Shown in pieces: positions 1-12,090 of a stretch of 64,000 nt of DNA. Source of the DNA: Zeugodacus cucurbitae. Taxonomy: Eukaryota > Arthropoda > Insecta > Diptera > Tephritidae. The notes under the pieces were generated by a model. The model saw nothing but the letters and a program-made list of their open reading frames with translations. It was not told the DNA's origin and did no database searches. Made by a program: the position numbers and the translations under genes. Positions within the stretch are counted from its first letter, which is position 1, and each line of letters begins with the position of its first letter. Where the stretch lies: the NCBI RefSeq assembly GCF_028554725.1, contig NC_071672.1, positions 4,804,501 to 4,868,500 on the forward strand, written 5' to 3'.

Positions 1-205
1 TCTTGTCTTGTCTTGTCTTGTCTTGTCTTGTCTTGTCTTGTCTTGTCTTGTCTTGTCTTGTCTTGTCTTGTCGTGTCTTGTCTTGTCTTGTCTTGTCTTG
101 TCTTGTCTTGTCTTGTCTTGTCTTGTCTTGTCTTGTCTTGTCTTGTCTTGTCTTGTCTTGTCTTGTCTTGTCTTGTCTTGTCTTGTCTTGTCGTGTCTTG
201 TCGTG

Positions 206-465
206 TCTTGTCTTGTCTTGTCTTGTCTTGTCTTGTCTTGTCTTGTCTTGTCTTGTCTTGTCTTGTCTTGTCTTGTCTTGTCTTGTCTTGTCTTGTCTTG
301 TCTTGTCTTGTCTTGTCTTGTCTTGTCTTGTCTTGTCTTGTCTTGTCTTGTCTTGTCTTGTCTTGTCTTGTCTTGTCTTGTCTTGTCTTGTCTTGTCTTG
401 TCTTGTCTTGTCTTGTCTTGTCTTGTCTTGTCTTGTCTTGTCTTGTCTTGTCTTGTCTTGTCTTG
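206..465. repeat. Pure TCTTG tract, 52 units
   Basis: Uninterrupted canonical units between TCGTG at 201 and TTTTG at 466. It belongs to the near-pure left end (1-920), which otherwise holds only scattered TCGTG and TCATG units and two TCTTT clusters. Confidence 0.9.
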
Positions 466-500
466 TTTTGTCGTGTCATGTCTTGTCTTGTCTTGTCTTG

Positions 501-520
501 TCTTTTCTTTTCTTTTCTTT
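501..520. repeat. Four consecutive TCTTT units
   Basis: Four TCTTT units in a row, the longest such run I noticed; elsewhere TCTTT comes in runs of one to three. It makes a short polypyrimidine stretch without G. Confidence 0.85.
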
Positions 521-925
521 TCTTGTCTTGTCTTGTCTTGTCTTGTCTTGTCTTGTCTTGTCTTGTCTTGTCTTGTCTTGTCTTGTCTTGTCTTGTCTTG
601 TCTTGTCTTGTCTTGTCTTGTCTTGTCTTGTCTTGTCTTGTCTTGTCTTGTCTTGTCTTGTCTTGTCTTGTCTTGTCTTGTCTTGTCTTGTCTTGTCTTG
701 TCTTGTCTTGTCTTGTCATGTCTTGTCTTGTCTTGTCTTGTCTTGTCTTGTCTTGTCTTGTCTTGTCTTGTCTTGTCTTGTCTTGTCTTGTCTTGTCTTG
801 TCTTTTCTTTTCTTGTCTTTTCTTGTCTTGTCTTTTCTTGTCTTGTCTTGTCTTGTCTTGTCTCGTCTTGTCTTGCCTTGTCTTGTCTTGTCTTGTCTTG
901 TCTTGTCTTGTCTTGTCTTGTCTTG

Positions 926-1680
926 TCCTGTCCTGTCGTGTGTTGTGTTGTTTTGTCTTGTCTTGTGTTGTTTTGTCGTGTCATGTCTTGTCTTGTCTTG
1001 TCTTGTCTTGTCTTGTCTTGTCTTGTCTTGTCTTGTCTTGTCTTGTCTTGTCTTGTCTTGTCTTGTCTTGTCTTGTCTTGTCTTGTCTTGTCTTGTCTTG
1101 TCTTGTCTTGTCTTGTCTTGTCTTGTCTTGTCTTGTCATGTCTTGTCTTGTCTTGTCTTGTCTTGTTCTGTCTTGTTATGTCATGTCATGTCATGTCATG
1201 TGTTGTTTTGTCTTGTCTTGTCTTGTTTTGTCTTGTCTTGTCTTGTATTGTCTTGTCTTGTCTTGTCTTGTCTTGTCTTTTCTTTTCTTGTCTTGTCTTG
1301 TATTGTCTTGTCTTGTCTTGTCTTGTCTCGTCCTGTTCTGTCTTGTCATGTCATGTCATGTCATGTCATGTGTTGTTTTGTCTTGCCTTGTCTTGTCTTG
1401 TCTTGTCTTGTATTGTCTTGTCTTGTCTTGTCTTTTCTTTTCTTGTCTTTTCTTGTCTTGTCTTTTCTTGTCTTGTCTTGTGTTGTGTTGTGTTGTCTTG
1501 TCTTGTCTTGTCTTGTCTTGTCTTGTCTTGTCTTGTCTTGTCTTGTCTTGTCTTGTCTTGTCTTGTCTTGTCTTGTTCTGTCTTGTTATGTCATGTCATG
1601 TCATGTCATGTGTTGTTTTGTCTTGTCTTGTCTTGTTTTGTCTTGTATTGTCTTGTATTGTCTTGTCTTGTCTTGTCTTG
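926..1680. repeat. Variant-rich block with three TCATG runs
   Basis: First heterogeneous block. It opens with TCCTG, TCCTG, TCGTG, then TGTTG units, and holds TCATG runs near 1181, 1346 and 1591. The first and third runs begin with the rare TTATG unit (1176 and 1586), seen otherwise only at 3956 and 11426. Each run is preceded by TTCTG, TCTTG and followed by TGTTG, TTTTG, a fixed flanking order that recurs across the window. Confidence 0.8.
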
Positions 1681-1830
1681 TCTTGTCTTGTCTTGTCGTG
1701 TCTTGTCTTGTCTTGTCTTGTCTTGTCTTGTCTTGTCTTGTCTTGTCTTGTCTTGTCTTGTCTTGTCTTGTCTTGTCTTGTCTTGTCTTGTCTTGTCTTG
1801 TCTTGTCTTGTCTTGTCTTGTCTTGTCGTG

Positions 1831-2155
1831 TCTTGTCTTGTCTTGTCTTGTCTTGTCTTGTCTTGTCTTGTCTTGTCTTGTCTTGTCTTGTCTTGTCTTG
1901 TCTTGTCTTGTCTTGTCTTGTCTTGTCTTGTCTTGTCTTGTCTTGTCTTGTCTTGTCTTGTCTTGTCTTGTCTTGTCTTGTCTTGTCTTGTCTTGTCTTG
2001 TCTTGTCTTGTCTTGTCTTGTCTTGTCTTGTCTTGTCTTGTCTTGTCTTGTCTTGTCTTGTCTTGTCTTGTCTTGTCTTGTCTTGTCTTGTCTTGTCTTG
2101 TCTTGTCTTGTCTTGTCTTGTCTTGTCTTGTCTTGTCTTGTCTTGTCTTGTCTTG
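1831..2155. repeat. Pure TCTTG tract, 65 units
   Basis: Uninterrupted canonical units between TCGTG at 1826 and TATTG at 2156, inside a near-pure region (about 1681-3480). Confidence 0.9.
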
Positions 2156-2260
2156 TATTGTCTTGTCGTGTCTTGTCTTGTCTTGTCTTGTCTTGTCTTG
2201 TCTTGTCTTGTCTTGTCGTGTCTTGTCTCGTCTTGTCTTGTCTTGTCTTGTCTTGTCTTG

Positions 2261-2455
2261 TCTGGTCTTGTCTTGTCTTTTCTTTTCTTGTCTTGTCTTG
2301 TCTTGTCTTGTCTTGTCTTGTCTTGTCTTGTCTTGTCTTGTCTTGTTTTGTCTTGTCTTGTCTGGTCTTGTCTTGTCTTGTCTTGTCTTGTCTTGTCTGG
2401 TCTTGTCTTGTCTTTTCTTTTCTTGTCTTGTCTTGTCTTGTCTTGTCTTGTCTTA
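2261..2455. repeat. TCTGG cluster, earliest in the window
   Basis: TCTGG units at 2261, 2361 and 2396. The first and third are followed by two canonical units and then two TCTTT units. The same TCTGG-to-TCTTT pairing characterises the P blocks 15-35 kb downstream, so this looks like a minimal form of that family. Confidence 0.75.
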
Positions 2456-2540
2456 TCTTGTCTTGTCTTGTCTTGTCTTGTCTTGTCTTGTCTTGTCTTG
2501 TCTTGTCTTGTCTTGTCTTGTCTTGTCTTGTCTTGTCTTA

Positions 2541-2810
2541 TCTTGTCTTGTCTTGTCTTGTCTTGTCTTGTCTTGTCTTGTCTTGTCTTGTCTTGTCTTG
2601 TCTTGTCTTGTCTTGTCTTGTCTTGTCTTGTCTTGTCTTGTCTTGTCTTGTCTTGTCTTGTCTTGTCTTGTCTTGTCTTGTCTTGTCTTGTCTTGTCTTG
2701 TCTTGTCTTGTCTTGTCTTGTCTTGTCTTGTCTTGTCTTGTCTTGTCTTGTCTTGTCTTGTCTTGTCTTGTCTTGTCTTGTCTTGTCTTGTCTTGTCTTG
2801 TCTTGTCTTG
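2541..2810. repeat. Pure TCTTG tract, 54 units
   Basis: Uninterrupted canonical units between TCTTA at 2536 and CCTTG at 2811. Confidence 0.9.
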
Positions 2811-3055
2811 CCTTGTCTTGTCTTGTCTTGTCTTGTCTTGTCTTGTCTTGTCTTGTCTTGTCTTGTCTTGTCTTGTCTTGTCTTGTCTTGTCTTGTCTTG
2901 TCTTGTCTTGTCTTGTCTTGTCTTGTCTTGTGTTGTCTTGTCTTGTCTTGTCTTGTCTTGTCTTGTCTTGTCTTGTCTTGTCTTGTCTTGTCTTGTCTTG
3001 TCTTGTCTTGTCTTGTCTTGTCTTGTCTTGTCTTGTCTTGTCTTGTCTTGTCTTG

Positions 3056-3131
3056 TCTCGTCTTGTCTTGTCTTGTCTTGTCTTGTCTTGCCTTGTCTTG
3101 TCTTGTCTTGTCCTGTCGTGTGTTGTGTTGT

Positions 3132-3162
<31 letters not shown>

Positions 3163-3766
3163 TTGTCTTATCTTGTCTTGTCTTGTCTTGTCTTGTTTTG
3201 TCTTGTCTTGTCTGGTCTTGTCTTGTCTTGTCTTGTCTTGTCTTTTCTTGTCTTGTCTTGTCTTGTCTTGTCTTGTCTTGTCTTGTCTTGTCTTGTCTTG
3301 TCTTGTCTTGTCTTGTCTTGTCTTGTCTTGTCTTGTCTTGTCTTGTCTTGTCTTGTCTTGTCTTGTCTCGTCTTGTCTTGTCTTGTCTTGTCTTGTCTTG
3401 TCTTGTCTTATCTTGTCTTGTCTTGTCTTGTTTTGTCTTGTCTTGTCTGGTCTTGTCTTGTCTTGTCTTGTCTTGTCTTGTCTTGTCATGTCATGTGTTG
3501 TTTTGTCTTGTGTTGTCTTGTTTTGTCTTGTCTTGTCTTGTCTTGTCTTGTCTTGTCTTGTCTTGTCTTGTCTTGTCTTGTCTTGTCTTGTCTTGTCTTG
3601 TCTTGTCTTGTCTTGTCTCGTCTTGTCTTGTCTTGTCTTGTCTCGTCTTGTCTTGTCTTGTCTTGTCTTGTCTTGTCTTGTCTTGTCTTGTCTTGTCTTG
3701 TCTTGTCTTGTCTTGTCTTGTCTTGTCCTGTCCTGTCGTGTGTTGTGTTGTTTTGTCTTGTCTTGT

Positions 3767-3797
<31 letters not shown>

Positions 3798-4550
3798 TTG
3801 TCTTGTCTTGTCTTTTCTTTTCTTGTCTTGTCTTGTCTTGCCTTGTCTTGTCTTGTCTTTTCTTTTCTTGTCTTGTCTTGTCTTGCCTTGTCTTGTCTTG
3901 TCTTGTCTTGTCTTGTCTTGTCTTGTCTTGTCTTGTCTTGTCTTGTTCTGTCTTGTTATGTCATGTCATGTCATGTCATGTGTTGTTTTGTCTTGTCTTG
4001 TCTTGTTTTGTCTTGTCTTGTCTTGTCTTGTATTGTCTTGTCTTGTCTTGTCTTGTCTTGTCTTGTCTTTTCTTTTCTTGTCTTGTCTTGTATTGTCTTG
4101 TCTTGTCTTGTCTTGTCTCGTCCTGTTCTGTCTTGTCATGTCATGTCATGTCATGTCATGTCATGTGTTGTTTTGTCTTGCCTTGTCTTGTCTTGTATTG
4201 TCTTGTCTTGTCTTGTCTTTTCTTTTCTTGTCTTTTCTTGTCTTGTCTTTTCTTGTCTTGTCTTGTGTTGTGTTGTCTTGTCTTGTCTTGTTTTGTCTTG
4301 TTTTGTCTTGTCTTGTCTTGTCTTGTCTTTTCTTTTCGTGTCTTGTCTTGTCTTGGCTTGTCATGTCATGCCATGTCGTATGTTGTGTTGTTTTGTCTTG
4401 TCTTGTCGTGTCATGTCTTGTCTTGTCTTGTTTTGTCTTGTCTTGTCTTGTCTTGTCTTGTCTTGTCTTGTCTTGTCTTGTCTTGTCCTGTCCTGTCGTG
4501 TGTTGTGTTGTTTTGTCTTGTCTTGTGTTGTTTTGTCGTGTCATGTCTTG
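3056..4550. repeat. Superblock A, copy 1
   Basis: Ordered rare units: TCTCG 3056, CCTTG 3091, TCCTG 3111, three TGTTG, TCTTA 3166, TTTTG 3196, TCTGG 3211, TCTTT 3241, TCTCG 3616 and 3641, TTATG 3956, TATTG 4031 and 4091, TCTCG 4116, a run of six TCATG from 4136, GCTTG 4356, CCATG 4371. The same order recurs at 10486-12090 with an offset drifting only between about 7410 and 7540 bp. This identifies a segmental duplication in which later change was mainly gain or loss of whole pentamers. Confidence 0.85.
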
Positions 4551-4651
4551 TCTTGTCTTGTCTTGTCTTGTCTTGTCTTGTCTTGTCTTGTCTTGTCTTG
4601 TCTTGTCTTGTCTTGTTCTGTCTTGTCATGTCATGTCATGTCATGTCATGT

Positions 4652-4682
<31 letters not shown>

Positions 4683-5531
4683 TTGTTTTGTCTTGTCTTG
4701 TCTTGTATTGTCTTGTCTTGTCTTGTCTTGTCTTGTCTTGTCTTTTCTTTTCTTGTATTGTCTTGTATTGTCTTGTCTTGTCTTGTCTTGTCTTGTTCTG
4801 TCTTGTCATGTCATGTCATGTCATGTCATGTGTTGTTTTGTCTTGTCTTGTCTTGTCTTTTCTTGTTTTGTCTTGTCTTGTCTTGTATTGTCTTGTCTTG
4901 TCTTGTCTTGTCTTGTCTTGTCTTTTCTTTTCTTGTATTGTCTTGTATTGTCTTGTCTTGTCTTGTCTTGTTCTGTCTTGTCATGTCATGTCATGTCATG
5001 TCATGTGTTGTTTTGTCTTGCCTTGTCTTGTCTTGTCTTGTCTTGTATTGTCTTGTCTTGTCTTGTCTTTTCTTTTCTTGTCTTTTCTTGTCTTGTCTTT
5101 TCTTGTCTTGTCTTGTGTTGTGTTGTCTTGTCTTGTCTTGTTTTGTCTTGTCTTGTCTTGTCTTGTCTTGTCTTTTCTTTTCGTGTCTTGTCTTTTCTTT
5201 TCTTGTATTGTCTTGTATTGTCTTGTCTTGTCTTGTCTTGTCTTGTCCTGTTCTGTCTTGTCATGTCATGTCATGTCATGTCATGTGTTGTTTTGTCTTG
5301 CCTTGTCTTGTCTTGTCTTGTCTTGTATTGTCTTGTCTTGTCTTGTCTTTTCTTGTCTTGTCTTTTCTTTTCTTGTCTTTTCTTGTCTTGTCTTTTCTTG
5401 TCTTGTCTTGTGTTGTGTTGTCTTGTCTTGTCATGTTTTGTCTTGTTTTGTCTTGTCTTGTCTTGTCTTGTCTTTTCTTTTCGTGTCTTGTCTTGTCTTG
5501 GCTTGTAATGTCATGCCATGTCGTATGTTGT

Positions 5532-5562
<31 letters not shown>

Positions 5563-6131
5563 TTGTATTGTCTTGTCTTGTCTTGTCTTGTCTTGTCTTT
5601 TCTTTTCTTGTATTGTCTTGTATTGTCTTGTCTTGGCTTGTAATGTCATGCCATGTCGTATGTTGTGTTGTTTTGTCTTTTCTTGTCTTGTCTTGTGTTG
5701 TGTTGTCTTGTCTTGTTTTGTCTTGTCTTGTCTTGTATTGTCTTGTCTTGTCTTGTCTTGTCTTGTCTTGTCTTTTCTTTTCTTGTATTGTCTTGTATTG
5801 TCTTGTCTTGTCTTGTCTTGTCTTGTCCTGTTCTGTCTTGTCATGTCATGTCATGTCATGTCATGTCATGTGTTGTTTTGTCTTGCCTTGTCTTGTCTTG
5901 TCTTGTCTTGTATTGTCTTGTCTTGTCTTGTCTTTTCTTGTCTTGTCTTGTCTTTTCTTGTCTTGTCTTGTCTTGTCTTGCCTTGTCTTGTCTTGTCTTG
6001 TCTTGTCTTGTCTTGTCTTGTCTTGTCTTGTCTTGTCTTGTCTTGTCTTGTCTTGTCTTGTCTTGTCTTGTCTTGTCTTGTCTTGTCTTGTCTTGTTCTG
6101 TCTTGTCATGTCATGTCATGTCATGTCATGT

Positions 6132-6162
<31 letters not shown>

Positions 6163-6770
6163 TTGTCTTGTTTTGTCTTGTCTTGTCTTGTATTGTCTTG
6201 TCTTGTCTTGTCTTGTCTTGTCTTGTCTTGTCTTGTCTTGTCTTGTCTTGTCTTGTCTTGTCTTGTTCTGTCTTGTCATGTCATGTCATGTCATGTCATG
6301 TGTTGTTTTGTCTTGTCTTGTCTTGTTTTGTCTTGTCTTGTCTTGTATTGTCTTGTCTTGTCTTGTCTTGTCTTGTCTTGTCTTGTCTTGTCTTTTCTTT
6401 TCTTGTCTTGTCTTGTATTGTCTTGTCTTGTCTTGTCTTGTCTTGTCCTGTTCTGTCTTGTCATGTCATGTCATGTCATGTCATGTGTTGTTTTGTCTTG
6501 CCTTGTCTTGTCTTGTCTTGTCTTGTATTGTCTTGTCTTGTCTTGTCTTTTCTTTTCTTGTCTTTTCTTGTCTTGTCTTTTCTTGTCTTGTCTTGTGTTG
6601 TGTTGTCTTGTCTTGTCATGTTTTGTCTTGTTTTGTCTTGTCTTGTCTTGTCTTGTCTTTTCTTTTCGTGTCTTGTCTTGTCTTGGCTTGTAATGTCATG
6701 CCATGTCGTATGTTGTGTTGTTTTGTCTTGTCTTGTTTTGTCGTGTCATGTCTTGTCTTGTCTTGTCTTG
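4551..6770. repeat. Variant-dense block with the first TAATG units
   Basis: Closely packed TCATG runs and TCTTT/TATTG groups, with the GCTTG, TAATG junction at 5506, 5641 and 6691. TAATG places an in-frame TAA in one + frame and is the main reason the artefact reading frames end. The 5641 copy lies only 135 bp after the 5506 copy, the closest spacing of this marker in the window. Confidence 0.8.
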
Positions 6771-7035
6771 TCTTTTCTTTTCTTTTCTTGTCTTGTCTTG
6801 TCTTGTCTTGTCTTGTCTTGTCTTGTCTTGTCTTGTCTTGTCTTGTCTTGTCTTGTCTTGTCTTGTCTTGTCTTGTCTTGTCTTGTCTTGTCTTGTCTTG
6901 TCTTGTCTTGTCTTGTCTTGTCTTGTCTTGTCTTGTCTTGTCTTGTCTTGTCTTGTCTTGTCTTGTCTTGTCTTGTCTTGTCTTGTCTTGTCTTGTCTTG
7001 TCTTGTCTTGTCTTGTCTTGTCTTGTCTTGTCGTG

Positions 7036-7390
7036 TCTTGTCTTGTCTTGTCTTGTCTTGTCTTGTCTTGTCTTGTCTTGTCTTGTCTTGTCTTGTCTTG
7101 TCTTGTCTTGTCTTGTCTTGTCTTGTCTTGTCTTGTCTTGTCTTGTCTTGTCTTGTCTTGTCTTGTCTTGTCTTGTCTTGTCTTGTCTTGTCTTGTCTTG
7201 TCTTGTCTTGTCTTGTCTTGTCTTGTCTTGTCTTGTCTTGTCTTGTCTTGTCTTGTCTTGTCTTGTCTTGTCTTGTCTTGTCTTGTCTTGTCTTGTCTTG
7301 TCTTGTCTTGTCTTGTCTTGTCTTGTCTTGTCTTGTCTTGTCTTGTCTTGTCTTGTCTTGTCTTGTCTTGTCTTGTCTTGTCTTGTCTTG
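7036..7390. repeat. Pure TCTTG tract, 71 units
   Basis: Uninterrupted canonical units between TCGTG at 7031 and CCTTG at 7391. With 6786-7030 it forms a 600 bp region carrying a single variant unit. Confidence 0.9.
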
Positions 7391-8976
7391 CCTTGTCTTG
7401 TCTTGTCTTGTCTTGTCTTGTCTTGTCTTGCCTTGTCTTGTCTTGTCTTGTCTTGTCTTGTCTTGTCTTGTCTTGTCTTGTCTTGTCTTGTCTTGTCTTG
7501 TCTTGTCTTGTCTTGTCTTGTCTTGTCTTGTCTTGTCTTGTTCTGTCTTGTCATGTCATGTCATGTCATGTCATGTGTTGTTTTGTCTTGTCTTGTCTTG
7601 TTTTGTCTTGTCTTGTCTTGTATTGTCTTGTCTTGTCTTGTCTTGTCTTGTCTTGTCTTGTCTTGTCTTGTCTTTTCTTTTCTTGTCTTGTCTTGTATTG
7701 TCTTGTCTTGTCTTGTCTTGTCTTGTCCTGTTCTGTCTTGTCATGTCATGTCATGTCATGTCATGTGTTGTTTTGTCTTGCCTTGTCTTGTCTTGTCTTG
7801 TCTTGTATTGTCTTGTCTTGTCTTGTCTTTTCTTTTCTTGTCTTTTCTTGTCTTGTCTTTTCTTGTCTTGTCTTGTGTTGTGTTGTCTTGTCTTGTCATG
7901 TTTTGTCTTGTTTTGTCTTGTCTTGTCTTGTCTTGTCTTTTCTTTTCGTGTCTTGTCTTGTCTTGGCTTGTAATGTCATGCCATGTCGTATGTTGTGTTG
8001 TTTTGTCGTGTCTTGTCTTGTCTTGTCTTTTCTTTTCTTTTCTTGTCTTGTCTTGTCTTGTCTTTTCTTTTCTTGTCTTGTCTTGTCTTGTCTTGTCTTG
8101 TCTTGTCTTGTCTTGTCTTGTCTTGTCTTGTCTTGTCTTGTCTTGTCGTGTCGTGTCTTGTCTTGTCTTGTCTTGTCTTGTCTTGTCTTGTCTTGTCTTG
8201 TCTTGTCTTGTCTTGTCTTGTCTTGTCTTGTCTTGTCTTGTCTTGTCTTGTCTTGTCTTGTCTTGTCTTGTCTTGTCTTGTCTTGTCTTGTCTTGTCTTG
8301 TCTTGTCTTGTCTTGTCTTGTCTTGTCTTGTCTTGTCTTGTCTTGTCTTGTCTTGTCTTGTCTTGTCTTGTCTTGTCTTGTCTTGTCTTGTCTTGTCTTG
8401 TCTTGTCTTGTCTTTTCTTTTCTTTTCGTGTCTTGTCTTGTCTTGGCTTGTCATGTCATGCCATGTCGTATGTTGTGTTGTTTTGTCTTGTCTTGTCGTG
8501 TCATGTCTTGTCTTGTCTTGTTTTGTCTTGTCTTGTCTTGTCTTGTCTCGTCTTGTCTTGTCTTGTCTTGTCTTGTCTTGTCTTGTCTTGTCTTGTCTTG
8601 TCTTGTCTTGTCTTGTCTTGTCTTGTCTTGTCTTGTCTTGTCTTGTCTTGTCTTGTCTTGTCTTGTCTTGTCTTGTCTTGTCTTGTCTTGTCTTGTCTTG
8701 TCTCGTCTTGTCTTGTCTTGTCTTGTCTTGTCTTGTCTTGTCTTGTCTTGTCTTGTCTTGTCTTGTCTTGTCTTGTCCTGTCCTGTCGTGTGTTGTGTTG
8801 TTTTGTCTTGTCTTGTGTTGTTTTGTCGTGTCATGTCTTGTCTTGTCTTGTCTTGTCTTGTCTTTTCTTTTCTTGTCTTGTCTTGTCTTGTCTTGTCTTG
8901 CCTTGTCTTGTCTTGTCTTGTCTTGTCTTGTCTTGTTCTGTCTTGTCATGTCATGTCATGTCATGTCATGTCATGT

Positions 8977-9007
<31 letters not shown>

Positions 9008-9812
9008 TTGTCTTGTCTTGTCTTGTCTTGTCTTGTCTTGTCTTGTCTTGTCTTGTCTTGTCTTGTCTTGTCTTGTCCTGTTCTGTCTTGTCATGTCATG
9101 TCATGTCATGTCATGTCATGTGTTGTTTTGTCTTGCCTTGTCTTGTCTTGTCTTGTCTTGTATTGTCTTGTCTTGTCTTGTCTTGTCTTGTCTTGTCTTG
9201 TCTTGTCTTGTCTTGTCCTGTCTTGTCTTGTCTTGTCTTGTCCTGTTCTGTCTTGTCATGTCATGTCATGTCATGTCATGTGTTGTTTTGTCTTGCCTTG
9301 TCTTGTCTTGTCTTGTCTTGTCTTGTCTTGTCTTGTTTTGTCTTGCCTTGTCTTGTCTTGTCTTGTCTTGTATTGTCTTGTCTTGTCTTGTCTTTTCTTT
9401 TCTTGTCTTGTCTTGTCTTGTCTTGTCTTGTCTTATCTTGTCTTGTCTTGTCTTGTCTTGTCTTGTCTTGTCTTGTCTTGTCTTGTCTTGTCTTGTCTTG
9501 TCTTGTCTTGTCTTGTCTTGTCTTATCTTGTCTTGTCTTGTCTTGTCTTGTCTTGTCTTGTCTTGTCTTGTCTTGTCTTGTCTTGTCTTGTCTTGTCTTG
9601 TCTTGTCTTGTCTTGTCTTGTCTTGTCTTGTCTTGTCTTGTCTTGTCTTGTCTTGTCTTGTCTCGTCTTGTCTTGTCTTGTCTTGTCTTGTCTTGTCTTA
9701 TCTTGTCTTGTCTTGTCTTGTCTTGTTTTGTCTTGTCTTGTCTGGTCTTGTCTTGTCTTGTCTTGTCTTGTCTTGTCATGTCATGTCATGTGTTGTTTTG
9801 TCTTGTGTTGTC

Positions 9813-9843
<31 letters not shown>

Positions 9844-9845
9844 TG

Positions 9846-10295
9846 TCTTGTCTTGTCTTGTCTTGTCTTGTCTTGTCTTGTCTTGTCTTGTCTTGTCTTG
9901 TCTTGTCTTGTCTTGTCTTGTCTTGTCTTGTCTTGTCTTGTCTTGTCTTGTCTTGTCTTGTCTTGTCTTGTCTTGTCTTGTCTTGTCTTGTCTTGTCTTG
10001 TCTTGTCTTGTCTTGTCTTGTCTTGTCTTGTCTTGTCTTGTCTTGTCTTGTCTTGTCTTGTCTTGTCTTGTCTTGTCTTGTCTTGTCTTGTCTTGTCTTG
10101 TCTTGTCTTGTCTTGTCTTGTCTTGTCTTGTCTTGTCTTGTCTTGTCTTGTCTTGTCTTGTCTTGTCTTGTCTTGTCTTGTCTTGTCTTGTCTTGTCTTG
10201 TCTTGTCTTGTCTTGTCTTGTCTTGTCTTGTCTTGTCTTGTCTTGTCTTGTCTTGTCTTGTCTTGTCTTGTCTTGTCTTGTCTTGTCTTGTCTTG
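9846..10295. repeat. Pure TCTTG tract, 90 units
   Basis: 450 bp of uninterrupted canonical units between TCCTG at 9841 and TGTTG at 10296, lying just upstream of superblock A copy 2. Confidence 0.9.
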
Positions 10296-10485
10296 TGTTG
10301 TCTTGTCTTGTCTTGTCTTGTCTTGTCTTGTCTTGTCTTGTCTTGTCTTGTCTTGTCTTGTCTTGTCTTGTCTTGTCTTGTCTTGTCTTGTCTTGTCTTG
10401 TCTTGTCTTGTCTTGTCTTGTCTTGTCTTGTCTTGTCTTGTCTTGTCTTGTCTTGTCTTGTCTTGTCTTGTCTTGTCTTGTCTTG

Positions 10486-10566
10486 TCTCGTCTTGTCTTG
10501 TCTTGTCTTGTCTTGTCTTGTCTTGCCTTGTCTTGTCTTGTCTTGTCCTGTCGTGTGTTGTGTTGT

Positions 10567-10597
<31 letters not shown>

Positions 10598-11201
10598 TTA
10601 TCTTGTCTTGTCTTGTCTTGTCTTGTTTTGTCTTGTCTTGTCTGGTCTTGTCTTGTCTTGTCTTGTCTTGTCTTTTCTTGTCTTGTCTTGTCTTGTCTTG
10701 TCTTGTCTTGTCTTGTCTTGTCTTGTCTTGTCTTGTCTTGTCTTGTCTTGTCTTGTCTTGTCTTGTCTTGTCTTGTCTTGTCTTGTCTTGTCTTGTCTTG
10801 TCTTGTCTTGTCTTGTCTTGTCTTGTCTTGTCTTGTCTCGTCTTGTCTTGTCTTGTCTTGTCTTGTCTTGTTTTGTCTTGTCTTGTCTGGTCTTGTCTTG
10901 TCTTGTCTTGTCTTGTCTTGTCATGTCATGTCATGTCATGTGTTGTTTTGTCTTGTGTTGTCTTGTTTTGTCTTGTCTTGTCTTGTCTTGTCTTGTCTTG
11001 TCTTGTCTTGTCTTGTCTTGTCTTGTCTTGTCTTGTCTTGTCTTGTCTTGTCTTGTCTCGTCTTGTCTTGTCTTGTCTTGTCTCGTCTTGTCTTGTCTTG
11101 TCTTGTCTTGTCTTGTCTTGTCTTGTCTTGTCTTGTCTTGTCTTGTCTTGTCTTGTCTTGTCTTGTCTTGTCTTGTCTTGTCCTGTCCTGTCGTGTGTTG
11201 T

Positions 11202-11233
<32 letters not shown>

Positions 11234-12090
11234 TGTCCTGTCGTGTGTTGTGTTGTTTTGTCTTGTCTTGTGTTGTTTTGTCGTGTCATGTCTTGTCTTG
11301 CCTTGTCTTGTCTTGTCTTTTCTTTTCTTGTCTTGTCTTGTCTTGCCTTGTCTTGTCTTGTCTTGTCTTGTCTTGTCTTGTCTTGTCTTGTCTTGTCTTG
11401 TCTTGTCTTGTCTTGTTCTGTCTTGTTATGTCATGTCATGTCATGTCATGTGTTGTTTTGTCTTGTCTTGTCTTGTTTTGTCTTGTCTTGTCTTGTATTG
11501 TCTTGTCTTGTCTTGTCTTGTCTTGTCTTGTCTTTTCTTTTCTTGTCTTGTCTTGTATTGTCTTGTCTTGTCTTGTCTTGTCTCGTCCTGTTCTGTCTTG
11601 TCATGTCATGAAATGTCATGTCATGTCATGTGTTGTTTTGTCTTGCCTTGTCTTGTCTTGTCTTGTCTTGTATTGTCTTGTCTTGTCTTGTCTTTTCTTT
11701 TCTTGTCTTTTCTTGTCTTGTCTTGTCTTGTCTTGTCTTTTCTTTTCGTGTCTTGTCTTGTCTTGGCTTGTCATGTCATGCCATGTCGTATATTGTGTTG
11801 TTTTGTCTTGTCTTGTCGTGTCATGTCTTGTTTTGTCTTGTCTTGTCTTGTCTTGTCTTGTCTTGTGTTGTCTTGTCTTGTCTTGTCTTGTCTTGTCTTG
11901 TCTTGTCTTGTCTTGTCTTGTCTTGTCTTGTCTTGTCTTGTCTCGTCTTGTCTTGTCTTGTCTTGTCTTGTCTTGCCTTGTCTTGTCTTGTCTTGTCTTG
12001 TCTTGTCTTGTCTTGTCTTGTCCTGTCCTGTCGTGTGTTGTGTTGTTTTGTCTTGTCTTGTGTTGTTTTGTCGTGTCATGTCTTGTCTTG
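10486..12090. repeat. Superblock A, copy 2
   Basis: Repeats the marker order of 3056-4550: TCTCG 10486, CCTTG 10526, TCCTG 10546, TCTTA 10596, TTTTG 10626, TCTGG 10641, TCTTT 10671, TCTCG 11056 and 11081, TTATG 11426, TATTG 11496 and 11556, TCTCG 11581, a six-unit TCATG run, GCTTG 11766, CCATG 11781. It differs by a repeated TCCTG, TCCTG, TCGTG group near 11231, a shortening of about 55 bp before 11766, and the unique AAATG unit at 11611. Confidence 0.85.
11611..11615 (+). other. Unique AAATG unit
   Basis: Third unit of a six-unit TCATG run is AAATG; the matching unit in copy 1 of this superblock is TCATG. I see it nowhere else. It creates TGA across its left edge and ends one very long artefact reading frame. 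Confidence 0.85.

Noticed and set aside
1606..3489. Minus-strand reading frames encoding Lys/Arg/Asp/Gln-rich repeat proteins
   Set aside because: They are CAAGA repeats starting at CATG in TCATG units. The same peptide appears in every minus frame, and lengths are set only by where TCATG or TCTTA units fall.
3..7973. A 2656-residue + strand open reading frame and others of up to about 4800 residues
   Set aside because: They are the stop-free repeat read as codons. All three + frames give the same Ser-Cys-Leu-Val-Leu cycle, overlapping frames are open together, and there is no codon bias, domain, start context or complexity.
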